From Salinimonas lutimaris (GTDB lineage: Bacteria; Pseudomonadota; Gammaproteobacteria; Enterobacterales; Alteromonadaceae), in the NCBI RefSeq assembly GCF_005222225.1, contig NZ_CP036536.1, forward strand, positions 2,070,001 through 2,134,000: DNA of 64,000 nucleotides, in the 5' to 3' direction. The notes under the pieces were generated by a model that was not told the origin of the DNA, searched no databases, and was given only the letters and a program-made list of their open reading frames with translations. The position numbers and the translations under genes are program-made. Of the stretch, positions 44,410-53,989 are shown in pieces (the stretch's first letter is position 1; each line of letters starts with the position of its first letter).

Positions 44410-45264
44410 TTACATACTTTCTGTTTTCAGCCAGCGTAATGAAAATCCGGCCTGCGGACCAAGCTGTCCGGCCACTTCCTTCATCGCCTGAGTCAGTTGC
44501 TCATCCAGTTGCCAGGCCGGATTGATAACCAGAACGCCCGAGCCATACATGCCTGCATCATGGGTGTTTTCGGCCACGGTCAGCTCTGCACAAAAAGCGT
44601 TTTTACCCAGCTGACTGGCAGCGTCCAGCATGCTCTGACACGCCTGTGCTTTTTCTTCTGCCCGGCCGGAAAGTAACGGATACCAGATCACCATCTGGGC
44701 ATTCTGCCAGCGCGAATACACTTTAGCGGCGGTGTCGGCCACCTGTTTGTATTCTTTCTTCTGCTCGTAAGGCGGGTCAATCAATACTGCGCCCCGGTTT
44801 GGGTTGGGCGGCGTAAGAGCAATCAGCCCTTCCAGTCCATCGCGATGATGAACATGGATAGCCTCATTGTGTAAGCGGCGCATAGAGCGCTGTAGATTAT
44901 CAATCTCGGTGGGATGCAGTTCCATTACATGAGCATGGTCCTGCTCACGCAGCGCTCCGGCCATCAGACGCGGGGAGCCCGGATAAATCTGCTGCTGCCA
45001 GAATGGCCGGCTCAGCGTCAGGTAATCATCCAGCAGCGGACTGACAGCCTGCGTGTCGAGTAGCCGGGTCATACCGGTATCATACTCTTTGTTCTGGCTT
45101 GCAAAATCATCGTTCAGCGGATACTCACCGGCACCGGCATGGGTGTCGAAAAGGACAAAGGGTTTAGTTTTTTGTTTTAAATGCTGAATAACACCCAGCC
45201 AGCAAAGGTGTTTAAGAATATCGGCGTGATTACCGGCATGAAAAGCGTGTCGATAGCTAAGCAC
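44410..45264 (-). CDS. rlmJ: 23S rRNA (adenine-2030-N6)-methyltransferase RlmJ
   Basis: Methylates A2030 of 23S rRNA with SAM. The 284 residues match E. coli RlmJ (280). It begins MLSYRHAFHAGNHADILKH, the family signature; then FDTHAGAGEYPL (SAM binding), VLIDPPYEQKKEYKQ (catalytic DPPY) and the substrate-helix region MRRLHNEAIHVHHRDGLEGL. It is the first gene of the rlmJ-kinase-tesB-carbonic anhydrase run; the kinase ATG follows its stop immediately. Confidence 0.96.
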   Translation of the reverse strand: MLSYRHAFHAGNHADILKHLCWLGVIQHLKQKTKPFVLFDTHAGAGEYPLNDDFASQNKEYDTGMTRLLDTQAVSPLLDDYLTLSRPFWQQQIYPGSPRLMAGALREQDHAHVMELHPTEIDNLQRSMRRLHNEAIHVHHRDGLEGLIALTPPNPNRGAVLIDPPYEQKKEYKQVADTAAKVYSRWQNAQMVIWYPLLSGRAEEKAQACQSMLDAASQLGKNAFCAELTVAENTHDAGMYGSGVLVINPAWQLDEQLTQAMKEVAGQLGPQAGFSLRWLKTESM

Positions 45265-45326
45265 GTATAGGCCTGTGAATAAAAACGAATATCCGGCTAT
45301 TCTACCTGTCTGCAGGCCGGATTAAC

Positions 45327-45352
45327 AACAGGCAGACAGATGACTGCCTGTT
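45327..45352 (-). terminator. Hairpin after the E2 gene, possible weak terminator
   Basis: AACAGGCAG and CTGCCTGTT form a perfect 9-bp stem with an 8-nt loop, 18 bp past the E2 stop on the minus strand. There is no U tract, so Rho-independent ending would be weak; mRNA 3'-end protection is an alternative. Confidence 0.5.
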
Positions 45353-45369
45353 ATCATCGTTATGCTGTA

Positions 45370-46977
45370 TCAGCGTAAGTGCATGAGCATCCGGGTCGGC
45401 TCGCTTAAATAGCTGCACCAGCAGTTATTAAAACGCACCATGGTGGCGCCATCAATAATGCGGTGATCGCCCGACCAGTTAACCTGCATCAGATGCTGTG
45501 CAGTCACCTGCCCGTTATCATCAAAGCGAGGAAGCTTCTGGGTTTTGCCCAGCGCCACAATGGCTGCTTCCGGTTTATTAATAACCGGCGTGGCGGTCAT
45601 CCCGCCAATTGCGCCAATGTTGGATATGCTGATGGTTCCGCCTTTAAGCATATCGCCGCCCAGCTTACCCTCGCGGGCCTTGCCGATAATCTCCTGCATC
45701 TGACGGGCAATATCCAGCAGACTGAGATCCTGCACCCGTTTGATGTTGGGTACCAGTAAGCCAATTTTTGAGTCCACCGCAAAACCAATATTGTGGTCAT
45801 CAAAATAGGTCAGCTCGGTAGCGTCATCATTGAGCTGACTGTTGATGATCGGAAAATCATGCAGCGCCAGCGACAGGGCTTTAACAAAAAACGGCATAAA
45901 GCTCAGCTTTACGTCCTGTTTTTCAAACTCAGGTTTTAGTGCGCTGCGCAATGTCATCAGAGCATCCATTTGCAGCTCATCACTGACCGTAAAGTGCGGA
46001 ATGGTGTGTACTGATGCACTCATCTGTTTGGCCATTGCCGCCTGCACGCCACGTACAGCAACAGTGCGTACATTGCCACTGCCGGCGGGTGTGGCCTGCC
46101 TGGCAGGGGCTACTGATTCTGCTTTAGCGACAGTCTGTTGCGACTGAACATCCTGTTTCAGAATCCGGCCCTTTTTACCGCTTCCCTTGATGGTGGTCAG
46201 ATCAATGTCGTTTTCCCGGGCGACCCGTCGCACAGCCGGGCTCGCCAGTACCTTGCCGGGAATCTCCACCGGTGGCTCAAATTCACCATCCGGCCATTTT
46301 TGCGCCGCAGCACCCTGTTCATTGTTACCTGCTGCTGATGAGGGAGCTGGTGTAGCCGGGGCCGGTGTCTGTTGCTCTGTATTGGTTGCCGGCGTGTCTG
46401 CACCGGCAACGGATAAACTAAACAGCGGTGAATGTACCCGAGCTATTTCACCCTGCTGGTAGTACAGCTCTTTCACCTGGCCGGCGTGTTTTGCCGGAAT
46501 CTCTACCACGGCCTTGTCGGTCATCACCTCTACCACTGGCTGATCTTCTTCAATCTGATCGCCTTTGGCCACATGCCACTTTACAATTTCGCACTCAACG
46601 ATGCCTTCACCGATATCCGGCAAAATGAAATCTTCGGTGGTTTCACCGGCTGCCTGTGGCAAGCTGGTGGGCTGTGCTTCAGCAGGCTGTTCTGACGCTG
46701 GCGGCGCTTCGGGGTCATCCGTCGCACTATCGCCGTCTTCGTCTTTGTCCATGGAAAATAGCGGCGCATGCACTTTGGCAATATCGCCGGTCTGATAATA
46801 AAGCTTTTTCACTGTACCTGAGTGCATGGCTGGGATCTGAACCGTCGCCTTGTCGGTCATGACCTCGGCTACGGGCTGATCTTCTTCTATATGATCACCT
46901 TCTGCAATCAGCCATTCCAGCAGCTCGCATTCCACAATCCCTTCACCAATGTCAGGGAGAATAAATTCTGTTGTCAT
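45370..46977 (-). CDS. bkdB: Branched-chain 2-oxoacid dehydrogenase E2 (dihydrolipoyl acyltransferase)
   Basis: Transfers the acyl group from the E1 product to CoA in branched-chain oxoacid oxidation. The 535 residues contain two lipoyl domains with target lysines Lys43 (MTDKATVQIPA) and Lys155 (MTDKAVVEIPA), separated by an Ala/Pro/Glu-rich linker. The subunit-binding domain follows (about 243-280: LASPAVRRVARENDIDLT). The catalytic domain ends with SGDHRIIDGATMVRF (His505, Asp509). Lipoyl domains are nearly duplicated in sequence. The E2 gene is last of the operon, 11 bp after E1 beta; no E3 gene is seen next to it. Confidence 0.93.
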   Translation of the reverse strand: MTTEFILPDIGEGIVECELLEWLIAEGDHIEEDQPVAEVMTDKATVQIPAMHSGTVKKLYYQTGDIAKVHAPLFSMDKDEDGDSATDDPEAPPASEQPAEAQPTSLPQAAGETTEDFILPDIGEGIVECEIVKWHVAKGDQIEEDQPVVEVMTDKAVVEIPAKHAGQVKELYYQQGEIARVHSPLFSLSVAGADTPATNTEQQTPAPATPAPSSAAGNNEQGAAAQKWPDGEFEPPVEIPGKVLASPAVRRVARENDIDLTTIKGSGKKGRILKQDVQSQQTVAKAESVAPARQATPAGSGNVRTVAVRGVQAAMAKQMSASVHTIPHFTVSDELQMDALMTLRSALKPEFEKQDVKLSFMPFFVKALSLALHDFPIINSQLNDDATELTYFDDHNIGFAVDSKIGLLVPNIKRVQDLSLLDIARQMQEIIGKAREGKLGGDMLKGGTISISNIGAIGGMTATPVINKPEAAIVALGKTQKLPRFDDNGQVTAQHLMQVNWSGDHRIIDGATMVRFNNCWCSYLSEPTRMLMHLR

Positions 46978-46988
46978 ACCACCCCCTG

Positions 46989-47966
46989 TTAATATTTCAG
47001 TGTACGTTTGATAGCTTCGTACGTTTTAAACTGATCCGGCATGTATTCTTTTTCATGAGCCAGAGGATATGGCGTATCCAGACCACACACCCGGGCTATT
47101 GGTGCTTCCAGGTATAAAAAGCATTTATCCTGAATAGTGGCAGCAATCTCACTGGCAAAGCCACCGGTCTGAGGCGCTTCGTGATTAATCAGTAAGCGGC
47201 CGGTTTTCATCACCGACTCCGCCACGGTATGGGCGTCCCACGGCATAATTGAGCGCAGGTCAATAATTTCACACGATACGCCGTCATCCAGCGCCATATC
47301 CGCTGCTTTTTGCAGAATTTCAATCTGTGCTCCCCAGCCCAGCAAGGTAATGTCTTTACCTTCCTGTACCAGGTCCGCTTTGCCCAGCTCCAGCTCATAA
47401 TCTTCTTCAGGTACCTCTGACACCGAAGCCCGGTACAGCCGCTTAGGCTCCATGAATAACACCGGGTTATCATCACGAATAGAGGCCAGTAACAGGCCTT
47501 TGGCCTGATACGGGTTGCGTGGTACTACAATTTTAAGACCCGGACAGTGGGCAAAAAATGCTTCGGGTGACTGACTGTGGTACAAACCGCCGGCAATACC
47601 GCCACCATAAGGCGTACGAATGGTCAGGGTGCCACAGGAAAACTGACCACCGGAACGATAACGGAACTTTGCGGTTTCGTTCACAATCTGGTCAAACGCC
47701 GGAAAAATATAGTCCCCGAACTGAATTTCGGCTACCGGCACCGAACCCTGTGATGCCAGACCGTTGGCAAAGCCAATAATGCCCTGTTCTGTCAGCGGGG
47801 TATTGAAACACCGCGCCCGGCCAAATTTTTCCTGCAGATTGCTGGTGGCTCTGAAAACACCGCCGAAGTGGCCGACATCCTCACCAAACACCATCACGCG
47901 CTGGTCTTGCTCCATTACCGTGATCAGGGCACTGTTAATGGCCTGCAACAGATTCATCTTTGCCAT
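46989..47966 (-). CDS. bkdA2: Branched-chain 2-oxoacid dehydrogenase E1 beta subunit
   Basis: Beta chain of the thiamine-diphosphate-dependent E1 that decarboxylates branched-chain 2-oxoacids. The 325 residues begin [20 protein letters not shown]. Typical stretches are [57 protein letters not shown], and [38 protein letters not shown] holds the mobile ThDP-facing region. The start overlaps the E1 alpha stop by 1 bp. Confidence 0.94.
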   Translation of the reverse strand: MAKMNLLQAINSALITVMEQDQRVMVFGEDVGHFGGVFRATSNLQEKFGRARCFNTPLTEQGIIGFANGLASQGSVPVAEIQFGDYIFPAFDQIVNETAKFRYRSGGQFSCGTLTIRTPYGGGIAGGLYHSQSPEAFFAHCPGLKIVVPRNPYQAKGLLLASIRDDNPVLFMEPKRLYRASVSEVPEEDYELELGKADLVQEGKDITLLGWGAQIEILQKAADMALDDGVSCEIIDLRSIMPWDAHTVAESVMKTGRLLINHEAPQTGGFASEIAATIQDKCFLYLEAPIARVCGLDTPYPLAHEKEYMPDQFKTYEAIKRTLKY

Positions 47967-49153
47967 TATTTTACTCTCCCTGAGGTTTTCGGATACTCAC
48001 CAGGATACTTGCGAATATGCTGTTTGAGGTTATTAAGCTGTTCTTCCAGATGCCAGGGCACGTCGCTGTAAACATCACTGACGATGTCATCAATGGGATT
48101 AACCGGCACTTTCTCTGCTTCTTTTAAAGCTGCCAGTACCGCCTGACGGCTTTCCTCTATCAGTTGCTTGTTCGCCTTTTCGTCAAACCAGCCTTTTTGC
48201 TGAAGCCATTTAGCCATGCGCTGAATAGGATCTTTGGCCCGCCACTTGTCTTCTTCCTCTCGTGAACGGTAGCCGGTAGGATCATCTGAAGTAGAATGGG
48301 CAGCCAACCGGTACGTCATCGCCTCTATTAACACCGGACACTGCTCTTCCAGAGCAATTTTACGGGCCTGTTGGGTGGCCGCAAAAACCGCCAGCGGGTC
48401 GTTACCATCGACCCGGATAGTTTTAATACCGTAGCCCAGACCACGAGAAGCAATACCATCACCGGCAAACTGCTCATCGGCAGGGGTAGAAATGGCGTAT
48501 CCATTATTGCGGCAGAAAAAGATTACCGGGCAGTTAAGCACCGCGGCCATGTTCAGACCGGCATGAAAATCACCTTCTGACGCCGCACCCTCACCAAAAT
48601 AGCAAATAGTAATGGCTTCGTTTCCGGCCATTTTCTGACCATACGCGTAACCGGCAGCCTGCGGAATCTGTGTGCCCAGTGGTGAAGAAATGGTCATGAA
48701 GTTTAATGGTTTGTCGCCGTAATGAATGGGCATCTGACGCCCTTTGTTAGGATCTTTTTCATTACTGAACATCTGGTTCATAAACTGGGATGTGGTATAG
48801 CCACGATATGCCAGAGCACCCTGTTCGCGGTATTGCGACATGATCATATCGTGCTCACTCAGAGCAGCAGCACTGGCAACCGCGGCGGCTTCCTCGCCGG
48901 TTGAAGCCAGATAAAAGCTGATGCGTCCCTGACGCTGCGCGCCAATCATGCGCTCATCCAGAACCCGGATATATTCCATTGTGTCGTAAATCTTGCGGGC
49001 CGTGTCTTCGTTAAGCTCAGGCTCCCGGGCTTCGTTGTGCAGGGTGCCGTCCGGCTTAAGAATTTGCAGCATGGGTATATCGATCAGGCCATTTTCGATA
49101 ATATGCACCTGATGCGTGGTGTTTACCCGTGCCAGATGATTTCTGTCTTGCAC
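47966..49153 (-). CDS. bkdA1: Branched-chain 2-oxoacid dehydrogenase E1 alpha subunit
   Basis: Alpha chain of E1, holding the thiamine diphosphate. The 395-residue protein shows [58 protein letters not shown] and [18 protein letters not shown], the last two making the ThDP site (GxGxxxxxD/NN). Phosphorylation-loop residues of mitochondrial forms ([17 protein letters not shown]) are present in sequence. The start is GTG at 49153 after AGAGGG at 7 bp. It is first of the E1 alpha-E1 beta-E2 operon, whose products feed acyl-CoA to the TCA cycle. Confidence 0.94.
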   Translation of the reverse strand: MQDRNHLARVNTTHQVHIIENGLIDIPMLQILKPDGTLHNEAREPELNEDTARKIYDTMEYIRVLDERMIGAQRQGRISFYLASTGEEAAAVASAAALSEHDMIMSQYREQGALAYRGYTTSQFMNQMFSNEKDPNKGRQMPIHYGDKPLNFMTISSPLGTQIPQAAGYAYGQKMAGNEAITICYFGEGAASEGDFHAGLNMAAVLNCPVIFFCRNNGYAISTPADEQFAGDGIASRGLGYGIKTIRVDGNDPLAVFAATQQARKIALEEQCPVLIEAMTYRLAAHSTSDDPTGYRSREEEDKWRAKDPIQRMAKWLQQKGWFDEKANKQLIEESRQAVLAALKEAEKVPVNPIDDIVSDVYSDVPWHLEEQLNNLKQHIRKYPGEYPKTSGRVK

Positions 49154-49495
49154 TTTGTATCCCTCTTGTTAAGTGAAGGTTAATTTTTACCACCATTTGT
49201 CTATGCTAGTTCAAAGCGCTTTGTGTTTTCTTGCTATTTTGCGGGTCTCAGTTCAGTCTGTCGAAATGGTCATCCTAGTCAGACAAGCCAAAACCATACA
49301 AACATCCTACATATTTAACGTTTTATTAAACTTACCTGCCAAAATGATTTTTCGTGTAGATATTTATACTTCCGACGCATTTATGTAACGGTAATTCTCA
49401 CCAAGTTTTCATAAACTGTTCAGCTAAGTATTGCTAATATTAATAAAAAAGCGGTAGTTAAGCGTTAGCCGCACCAATTTAGTGGAGATTGTCGA
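49154..49495. other. Divergent control region between the E1 alpha and subtilase genes
   Basis: This 342-bp gap holds no gene I can support. A perfect 12-bp palindrome CAAAGCGCTTTG (49212-49223) lies about 60 bp upstream of the E1 alpha start and could be an operator for the oxoacid operon. The part nearest the subtilase gene is AT-rich; TAATAT (49435-49440) resembles a -10 box but lacks a good -35. GGAG at 49484-49487 is the ribosome site of the subtilase. Confidence 0.5.
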
Positions 49496-52400
49496 GTGAA
49501 TGCATCGGTTACCCGTATCAAAATGGGGGTTGTCAGCGCCCTGCTGCTAGGCAGCGTCAACGTGGCCGCCTCAACCCCGGCTGTTGTATCGGTAGACAAA
49601 CAGGCAGCAACCAACTATCAGCGCATCACCTCGGCCCCAACGGCGCAACAATCCGGCTTGTATATTGTGCAGCTCGATGGTGAGCCGGTGTCTCGCCATG
49701 CCCGTCAGGTGAATGAAAAAAAGCAGCTGTCTTCAACCAGCGCACACCAGCGCAAACTTAATTTTGATGCTGAGCAAATAACCCAGTACCGCGATCAGCT
49801 CGATGCGCAGCAACAAACCATGACTGCCACTTTAACCCGCGAACTTGATGGGGTGCAAAGCGTTACGCGTTACCAGTATGCGGTGAACGCCCTGCTGGTG
49901 AAGGCCACCCCTGAACAGGCGGAGAAGATCGCCCGGATGCCCGGTGTCAAAAGGGTGCAGCCTGATTACAAGCGCTATCTGACGAGCGATACCGGTCCGG
50001 TACTTATTGGTGCACAAACTGCCTGGGACGGGGATACTGTCAACGCGCCACAAGGCGTGCTGGGTGAAGGTGTCACCGTGGCCGTGTTCGATACCGGTAT
50101 CAACACTGATCATCCGTCGTTTGCTGATGTTGGCGATGATGGCTACAACCATACCAACCCGCTGGGCAGTGGTAACTATCTGGGAGACTGCGCTCGCGGC
50201 TTTGCCCAGTTATGTAATGACAAACTGATCGGTGTGGTCAGTTATTCTGATATTACCAGTTCCTATTCTGATGATGATGTATTTCCGGCCAACCTTGCCC
50301 GCAACGGTGAAGACTATAACGGCCATGGCTCACATGTCGCCGCTACCGCCGTCGGCAATATTTTATATGACGTAAAAGAAGTTTTCCCGGATGCAGAATC
50401 TGAGCAAAGTAGTGGCATTGAGTCCGGTTTTATCTATGACCGGATTTCCGGGGTGGCCCCGCACGCCAATATCGTGTCGTATCAGGTATGTTTACCCGGC
50501 GAGAGTGATGACACCTACAACGGCTGTTTTGATTCTGCGATTTTAAAAGCTATTGACGATGCTGTGGCCAGCGGTGTGGTGGATGTGATCAACTTTTCGG
50601 TGTCAGGGGGCGGCAACCCGTGGGAAGGCGCGGTCAATGATGCCTGGCTCAATGCCAACCAGGCTGGCATCTTCGTTGCCCACTCGGCCAGTAATGACGG
50701 CCCGCAGGCTTATACCACAGATAAACATGCGCCGTGGTTTACTGTGGTGGGCGCCAGCACCCATGGCCGTTTAATCGACTACGAAAAGCAACTGACTGAT
50801 TTTAGCGGCGGGCTGACCTCACCGGGACCGATTACCGGTTCAAGTAACACCGGTGCAATTACTGCCGCTATTGTGTATGCCGGTGACTATGCCAACCCCA
50901 ACAGCCCGGGAGACGATCCGGCGCAGTGTCTGGAACCCTATCCGGCCGGTACTTTTAATGGTCAGATTGTGGTCTGTGACCGGGGAGATATTGCCCGCAT
51001 TCAGAAAGCCAAGAATGTGCAGGCCGGTGGTGCCGGCGGTTATGTCCTGGCCAATGTGGATGGCGGCGCCACCAACCTGGCTAACGATACGTACGTGATT
51101 CCCGGTATACACATCGAGGCCAGTGATGCGACCCGTCTGCGTAACTGGCTGGCGACCGGTAACGGACATACCGCCACAATCACTGCGGCTTCAGGTGGGG
51201 TGACCATTGATAATGACCAGGCTGATATCATGGCAGACTTCTCTGCCCGGGGGCCTAATTCCTCGGTCAGCACACTGACTCCGCATCTGACCGCTCCCGG
51301 CGTTGATATTTATGCAGCCTACGCTGATGAGCATTATGGCCATGACCAGACCGGCGCAGCGCCAGCAGATTATGCATACTTATCCGGTACCTCTATGGCC
51401 AGTCCTTTTGTGGCCGGTTCCGCGGCACTGGTTCTGGCCGCTCATCCTGACTGGACGCCTGATGAAGTGCGTTCAGCCCTGATGCTGACTGCCGTTACCG
51501 AAGTGCGCAAAGAAGATGAGCGCACCGCTGCAGACTGGTTCGATATGGGTGCCGGCAGAGTTCAGGTGGCCCAGGCTATTGATGCGGGCCTTATTATGAA
51601 TGAGACCGCTGCCAATTACCGGGCAGCGAACCCACAGCTTGACGGCGAACCCCGCTCGCTGAATATGCCGGCGATTGTGGATGCCAACTGTTTTAATTCC
51701 TGTAGCTGGTCGCGCACCTTTACCGCCACCACCGCTGGCACTTTTACCACCTCAGCCAGCGCGCTGACCAGTGGCTTTGCCATTAGTGTCAGTCCGGCCA
51801 GCTTTACGCTGTCTGCCGGACAGCAGCAAACCGTGACGGTGACCATGGATGCCACCACTGTAGATAATGAACAATGGGGATTTGGCCAGCTGGATATTAC
51901 CGGCCCAGGCAGCGATTTGCACATGCCACTGGCAGCTTATGCCAGCAATGGTACGGTACCCGGCACTTTGAATCTGGAAGCGCATCGTAACTACGACAGT
52001 TATCTGCTCCGCGATTTATTTTCAATCAGTGCGGCCGATCTGGTGTCTACCTCTTACGGTTTAACTGCCGCCACGGTCGCCGAGGGTACCCTGTTACAGG
52101 ACAGCAGTAACAGCGATATTTTTGACGATACCAGCGATGGTATTTTCATCCAGCCTATTTCCGTCAGTGACGGTGATGTTCGCCTGGTGGCTGAGCTGAC
52201 CGAGTCCAGTGCTGATGACATGGATTTATACCTGATGTATGACAGTAACGGTAACGGTGTAGCCGAAGAAAGCGAAGTGGTGGCCGAAAGTACGTCATTT
52301 AACTCATCTGAATACATCAGTCTGGATAAACCGCAGGCCGGACAATACTTTTTGTTTGTGCACAACTGGGCGGCTTCAGGCACCACCGCTGACCGTTTTG

Positions 52401-53989
52401 TACTTAACTATGCGGTGGTTGATAGTACCTCAGATGACTCAATGGTCATCAGCGGCTCTGATGCCACCAATTCTGGGGCTGATTTTAATCTGCGTATACA
52501 ATGGGCCCTGCCAGATGCCCAGCGCGGCGATTACTACTACGGCGCATTTACATTAGGCAGTGATGGCGCCAGCCTGACCAAGGTGGATCTGGTACGGGCT
52601 CAGGATGATGTCTACCTGAGCTCGCCGTCACCGGGCCGGGTCGCCCCCGGCGATGACGCCACATTCAGTCTGAATGTCATCACCAATGACACTAACGAGG
52701 ACAGGGTATATGCGATTGAGGCGGTGCTGCCAGATACCCTGACCCTGGATCGCAGCTCGGTGACCGGTGATGCGTTTGTCAGCGGCAATCAGATTAACTG
52801 GACGGTGTTACAGCCATCAGTCAAACAAACCAATGCGGGTTATGCCCTGACCACAGCAGCCACCGACACCACGTGTCGTGTCTATGCCAATAAACTGGAT
52901 GGTAGTCAGCCGGGCGATTCTGCCTATTTACTGCCTGCCAGTGCGCATTACGCTACGGTGGGTATTGCTGCTCAGTACCTGGGCGATAGCTTCAGTCAGC
53001 TAACGCTCGCTAAAAATGGTTTTATCACATTTGGGGCTTCGCTCAATACCTCGACAGCGTCGGCCAGCCGCTTGTTATCACCGGCACAGCCTAACGGTGT
53101 GGCCGCGCCGTACTGGCAGACGCTGACAGCCACAGACACTAGTCAGGTATGGATTGAGCAGGCGACTTCGGGCGCTGTTGTGGCGGGTTGGGAAGATATG
53201 CGTACGGCTGATGCTGAGCCAGTAAGTGTGCGTATGTTGCTGCATGAAACAACCCGCACCGATATTCCGGCCATGGTATACAGTTACCAGCAGCTTCCAC
53301 AAGCCAGTAAAGGCGCAGCCCTGGGCTATGAGTCGCTGCAGGGCGATGCCGGTGTGAGCCTGTCCGGGCACAGCCAGCCCCAGACGGGTGATGCGGTTTG
53401 CTATTACCTGCTTAATCAGACGCCGCAGGTGGTGGCAGATATCCAATTCACCGCTCAGGTGGCAGACAATGCCACACCGGGTACGTTTGATATAACCGTC
53501 ACCTCACAGGTTACCAATATTGACGGCACCCGCGAAGAAACCGCTCAGCCATACACCGGATTGCAGATTGAGTCTGCCCCGAAGATTTCAATCGATGCCG
53601 GTGACAGTGCCACAGTAGGCAATGGTCAGCGGCAGATCTTCAGTGCCAGTGCCAGCGATGCCAACGGCGATACCTTACGGTATAGCTGGAGTGTCAGTGG
53701 TGGCAGCGGTGCCCGGCTGGAAAACGATGACACTACTTCGGTGACCTTTATTGCCCCGCAGGTCAGTGCAGCCACCCAATTCACGCTGACTGTAACCGTT
53801 ACGGATGTTTATGGTAATACCGCTACAGACAGCATCATCGTGACGGTCAGCACCGAAACCAGTAGCGGTCTTGGCAGTAATCCTTCGGATGGCGGTGATT
53901 CTGGTGGCGGTGCTATAACATGGTGGGCTGTTGTTAGTCTGTTGTCTGTGGCCTGGTATCGCCGGCGCTACCGGATGAAGACTGGTTAA
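49496..53989 (+). CDS. Large secreted subtilisin-family (S8) serine protease with GlyGly-CTERM-like tail
   Basis: Extracellular or surface endopeptidase of 1497 residues. The GTG start at 49496 follows GGAG. The signal peptide (about 1-26) ends near VNVAAS. An I9-type inhibitor propeptide spans about 55-160 (GLYIVQLDGEPVSRHA). The catalytic triad is Asp199 (VAVFDTGINTDHPSF), His277 (NGHGSHVAATAVGN) and Ser633 (SGTSMASPFVAGSAAL). A protease-associated domain is inserted at about 455-550 (GQIVVCDRGDIARIQKA). Fn3-like and PKD-like domains follow (SWSVSGGSGARLENDD near 1400). The C-terminus has GGDSGGGAITWWAVVSLLSV followed by AWYRRRYRMK, a GlyGly-CTERM layout. It is an isolated plus-strand gene, convergent with SRAP by 4 bp. 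Confidence 0.92.
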   Translation: MNASVTRIKMGVVSALLLGSVNVAASTPAVVSVDKQAATNYQRITSAPTAQQSGLYIVQLDGEPVSRHARQVNEKKQLSSTSAHQRKLNFDAEQITQYRDQLDAQQQTMTATLTRELDGVQSVTRYQYAVNALLVKATPEQAEKIARMPGVKRVQPDYKRYLTSDTGPVLIGAQTAWDGDTVNAPQGVLGEGVTVAVFDTGINTDHPSFADVGDDGYNHTNPLGSGNYLGDCARGFAQLCNDKLIGVVSYSDITSSYSDDDVFPANLARNGEDYNGHGSHVAATAVGNILYDVKEVFPDAESEQSSGIESGFIYDRISGVAPHANIVSYQVCLPGESDDTYNGCFDSAILKAIDDAVASGVVDVINFSVSGGGNPWEGAVNDAWLNANQAGIFVAHSASNDGPQAYTTDKHAPWFTVVGASTHGRLIDYEKQLTDFSGGLTSPGPITGSSNTGAITAAIVYAGDYANPNSPGDDPAQCLEPYPAGTFNGQIVVCDRGDIARIQKAKNVQAGGAGGYVLANVDGGATNLANDTYVIPGIHIEASDATRLRNWLATGNGHTATITAASGGVTIDNDQADIMADFSARGPNSSVSTLTPHLTAPGVDIYAAYADEHYGHDQTGAAPADYAYLSGTSMASPFVAGSAALVLAAHPDWTPDEVRSALMLTAVTEVRKEDERTAADWFDMGAGRVQVAQAIDAGLIMNETAANYRAANPQLDGEPRSLNMPAIVDANCFNSCSWSRTFTATTAGTFTTSASALTSGFAISVSPASFTLSAGQQQTVTVTMDATTVDNEQWGFGQLDITGPGSDLHMPLAAYASNGTVPGTLNLEAHRNYDSYLLRDLFSISAADLVSTSYGLTAATVAEGTLLQDSSNSDIFDDTSDGIFIQPISVSDGDVRLVAELTESSADDMDLYLMYDSNGNGVAEESEVVAESTSFNSSEYISLDKPQAGQYFLFVHNWAASGTTADRFVLNYAVVDSTSDDSMVISGSDATNSGADFNLRIQWALPDAQRGDYYYGAFTLGSDGASLTKVDLVRAQDDVYLSSPSPGRVAPGDDATFSLNVITNDTNEDRVYAIEAVLPDTLTLDRSSVTGDAFVSGNQINWTVLQPSVKQTNAGYALTTAATDTTCRVYANKLDGSQPGDSAYLLPASAHYATVGIAAQYLGDSFSQLTLAKNGFITFGASLNTSTASASRLLSPAQPNGVAAPYWQTLTATDTSQVWIEQATSGAVVAGWEDMRTADAEPVSVRMLLHETTRTDIPAMVYSYQQLPQASKGAALGYESLQGDAGVSLSGHSQPQTGDAVCYYLLNQTPQVVADIQFTAQVADNATPGTFDITVTSQVTNIDGTREETAQPYTGLQIESAPKISIDAGDSATVGNGQRQIFSASASDANGDTLRYSWSVSGGSGARLENDDTTSVTFIAPQVSAATQFTLTVTVTDVYGNTATDSIIVTVSTETSSGLGSNPSDGGDSGGGAITWWAVVSLLSVAWYRRRYRMKTG

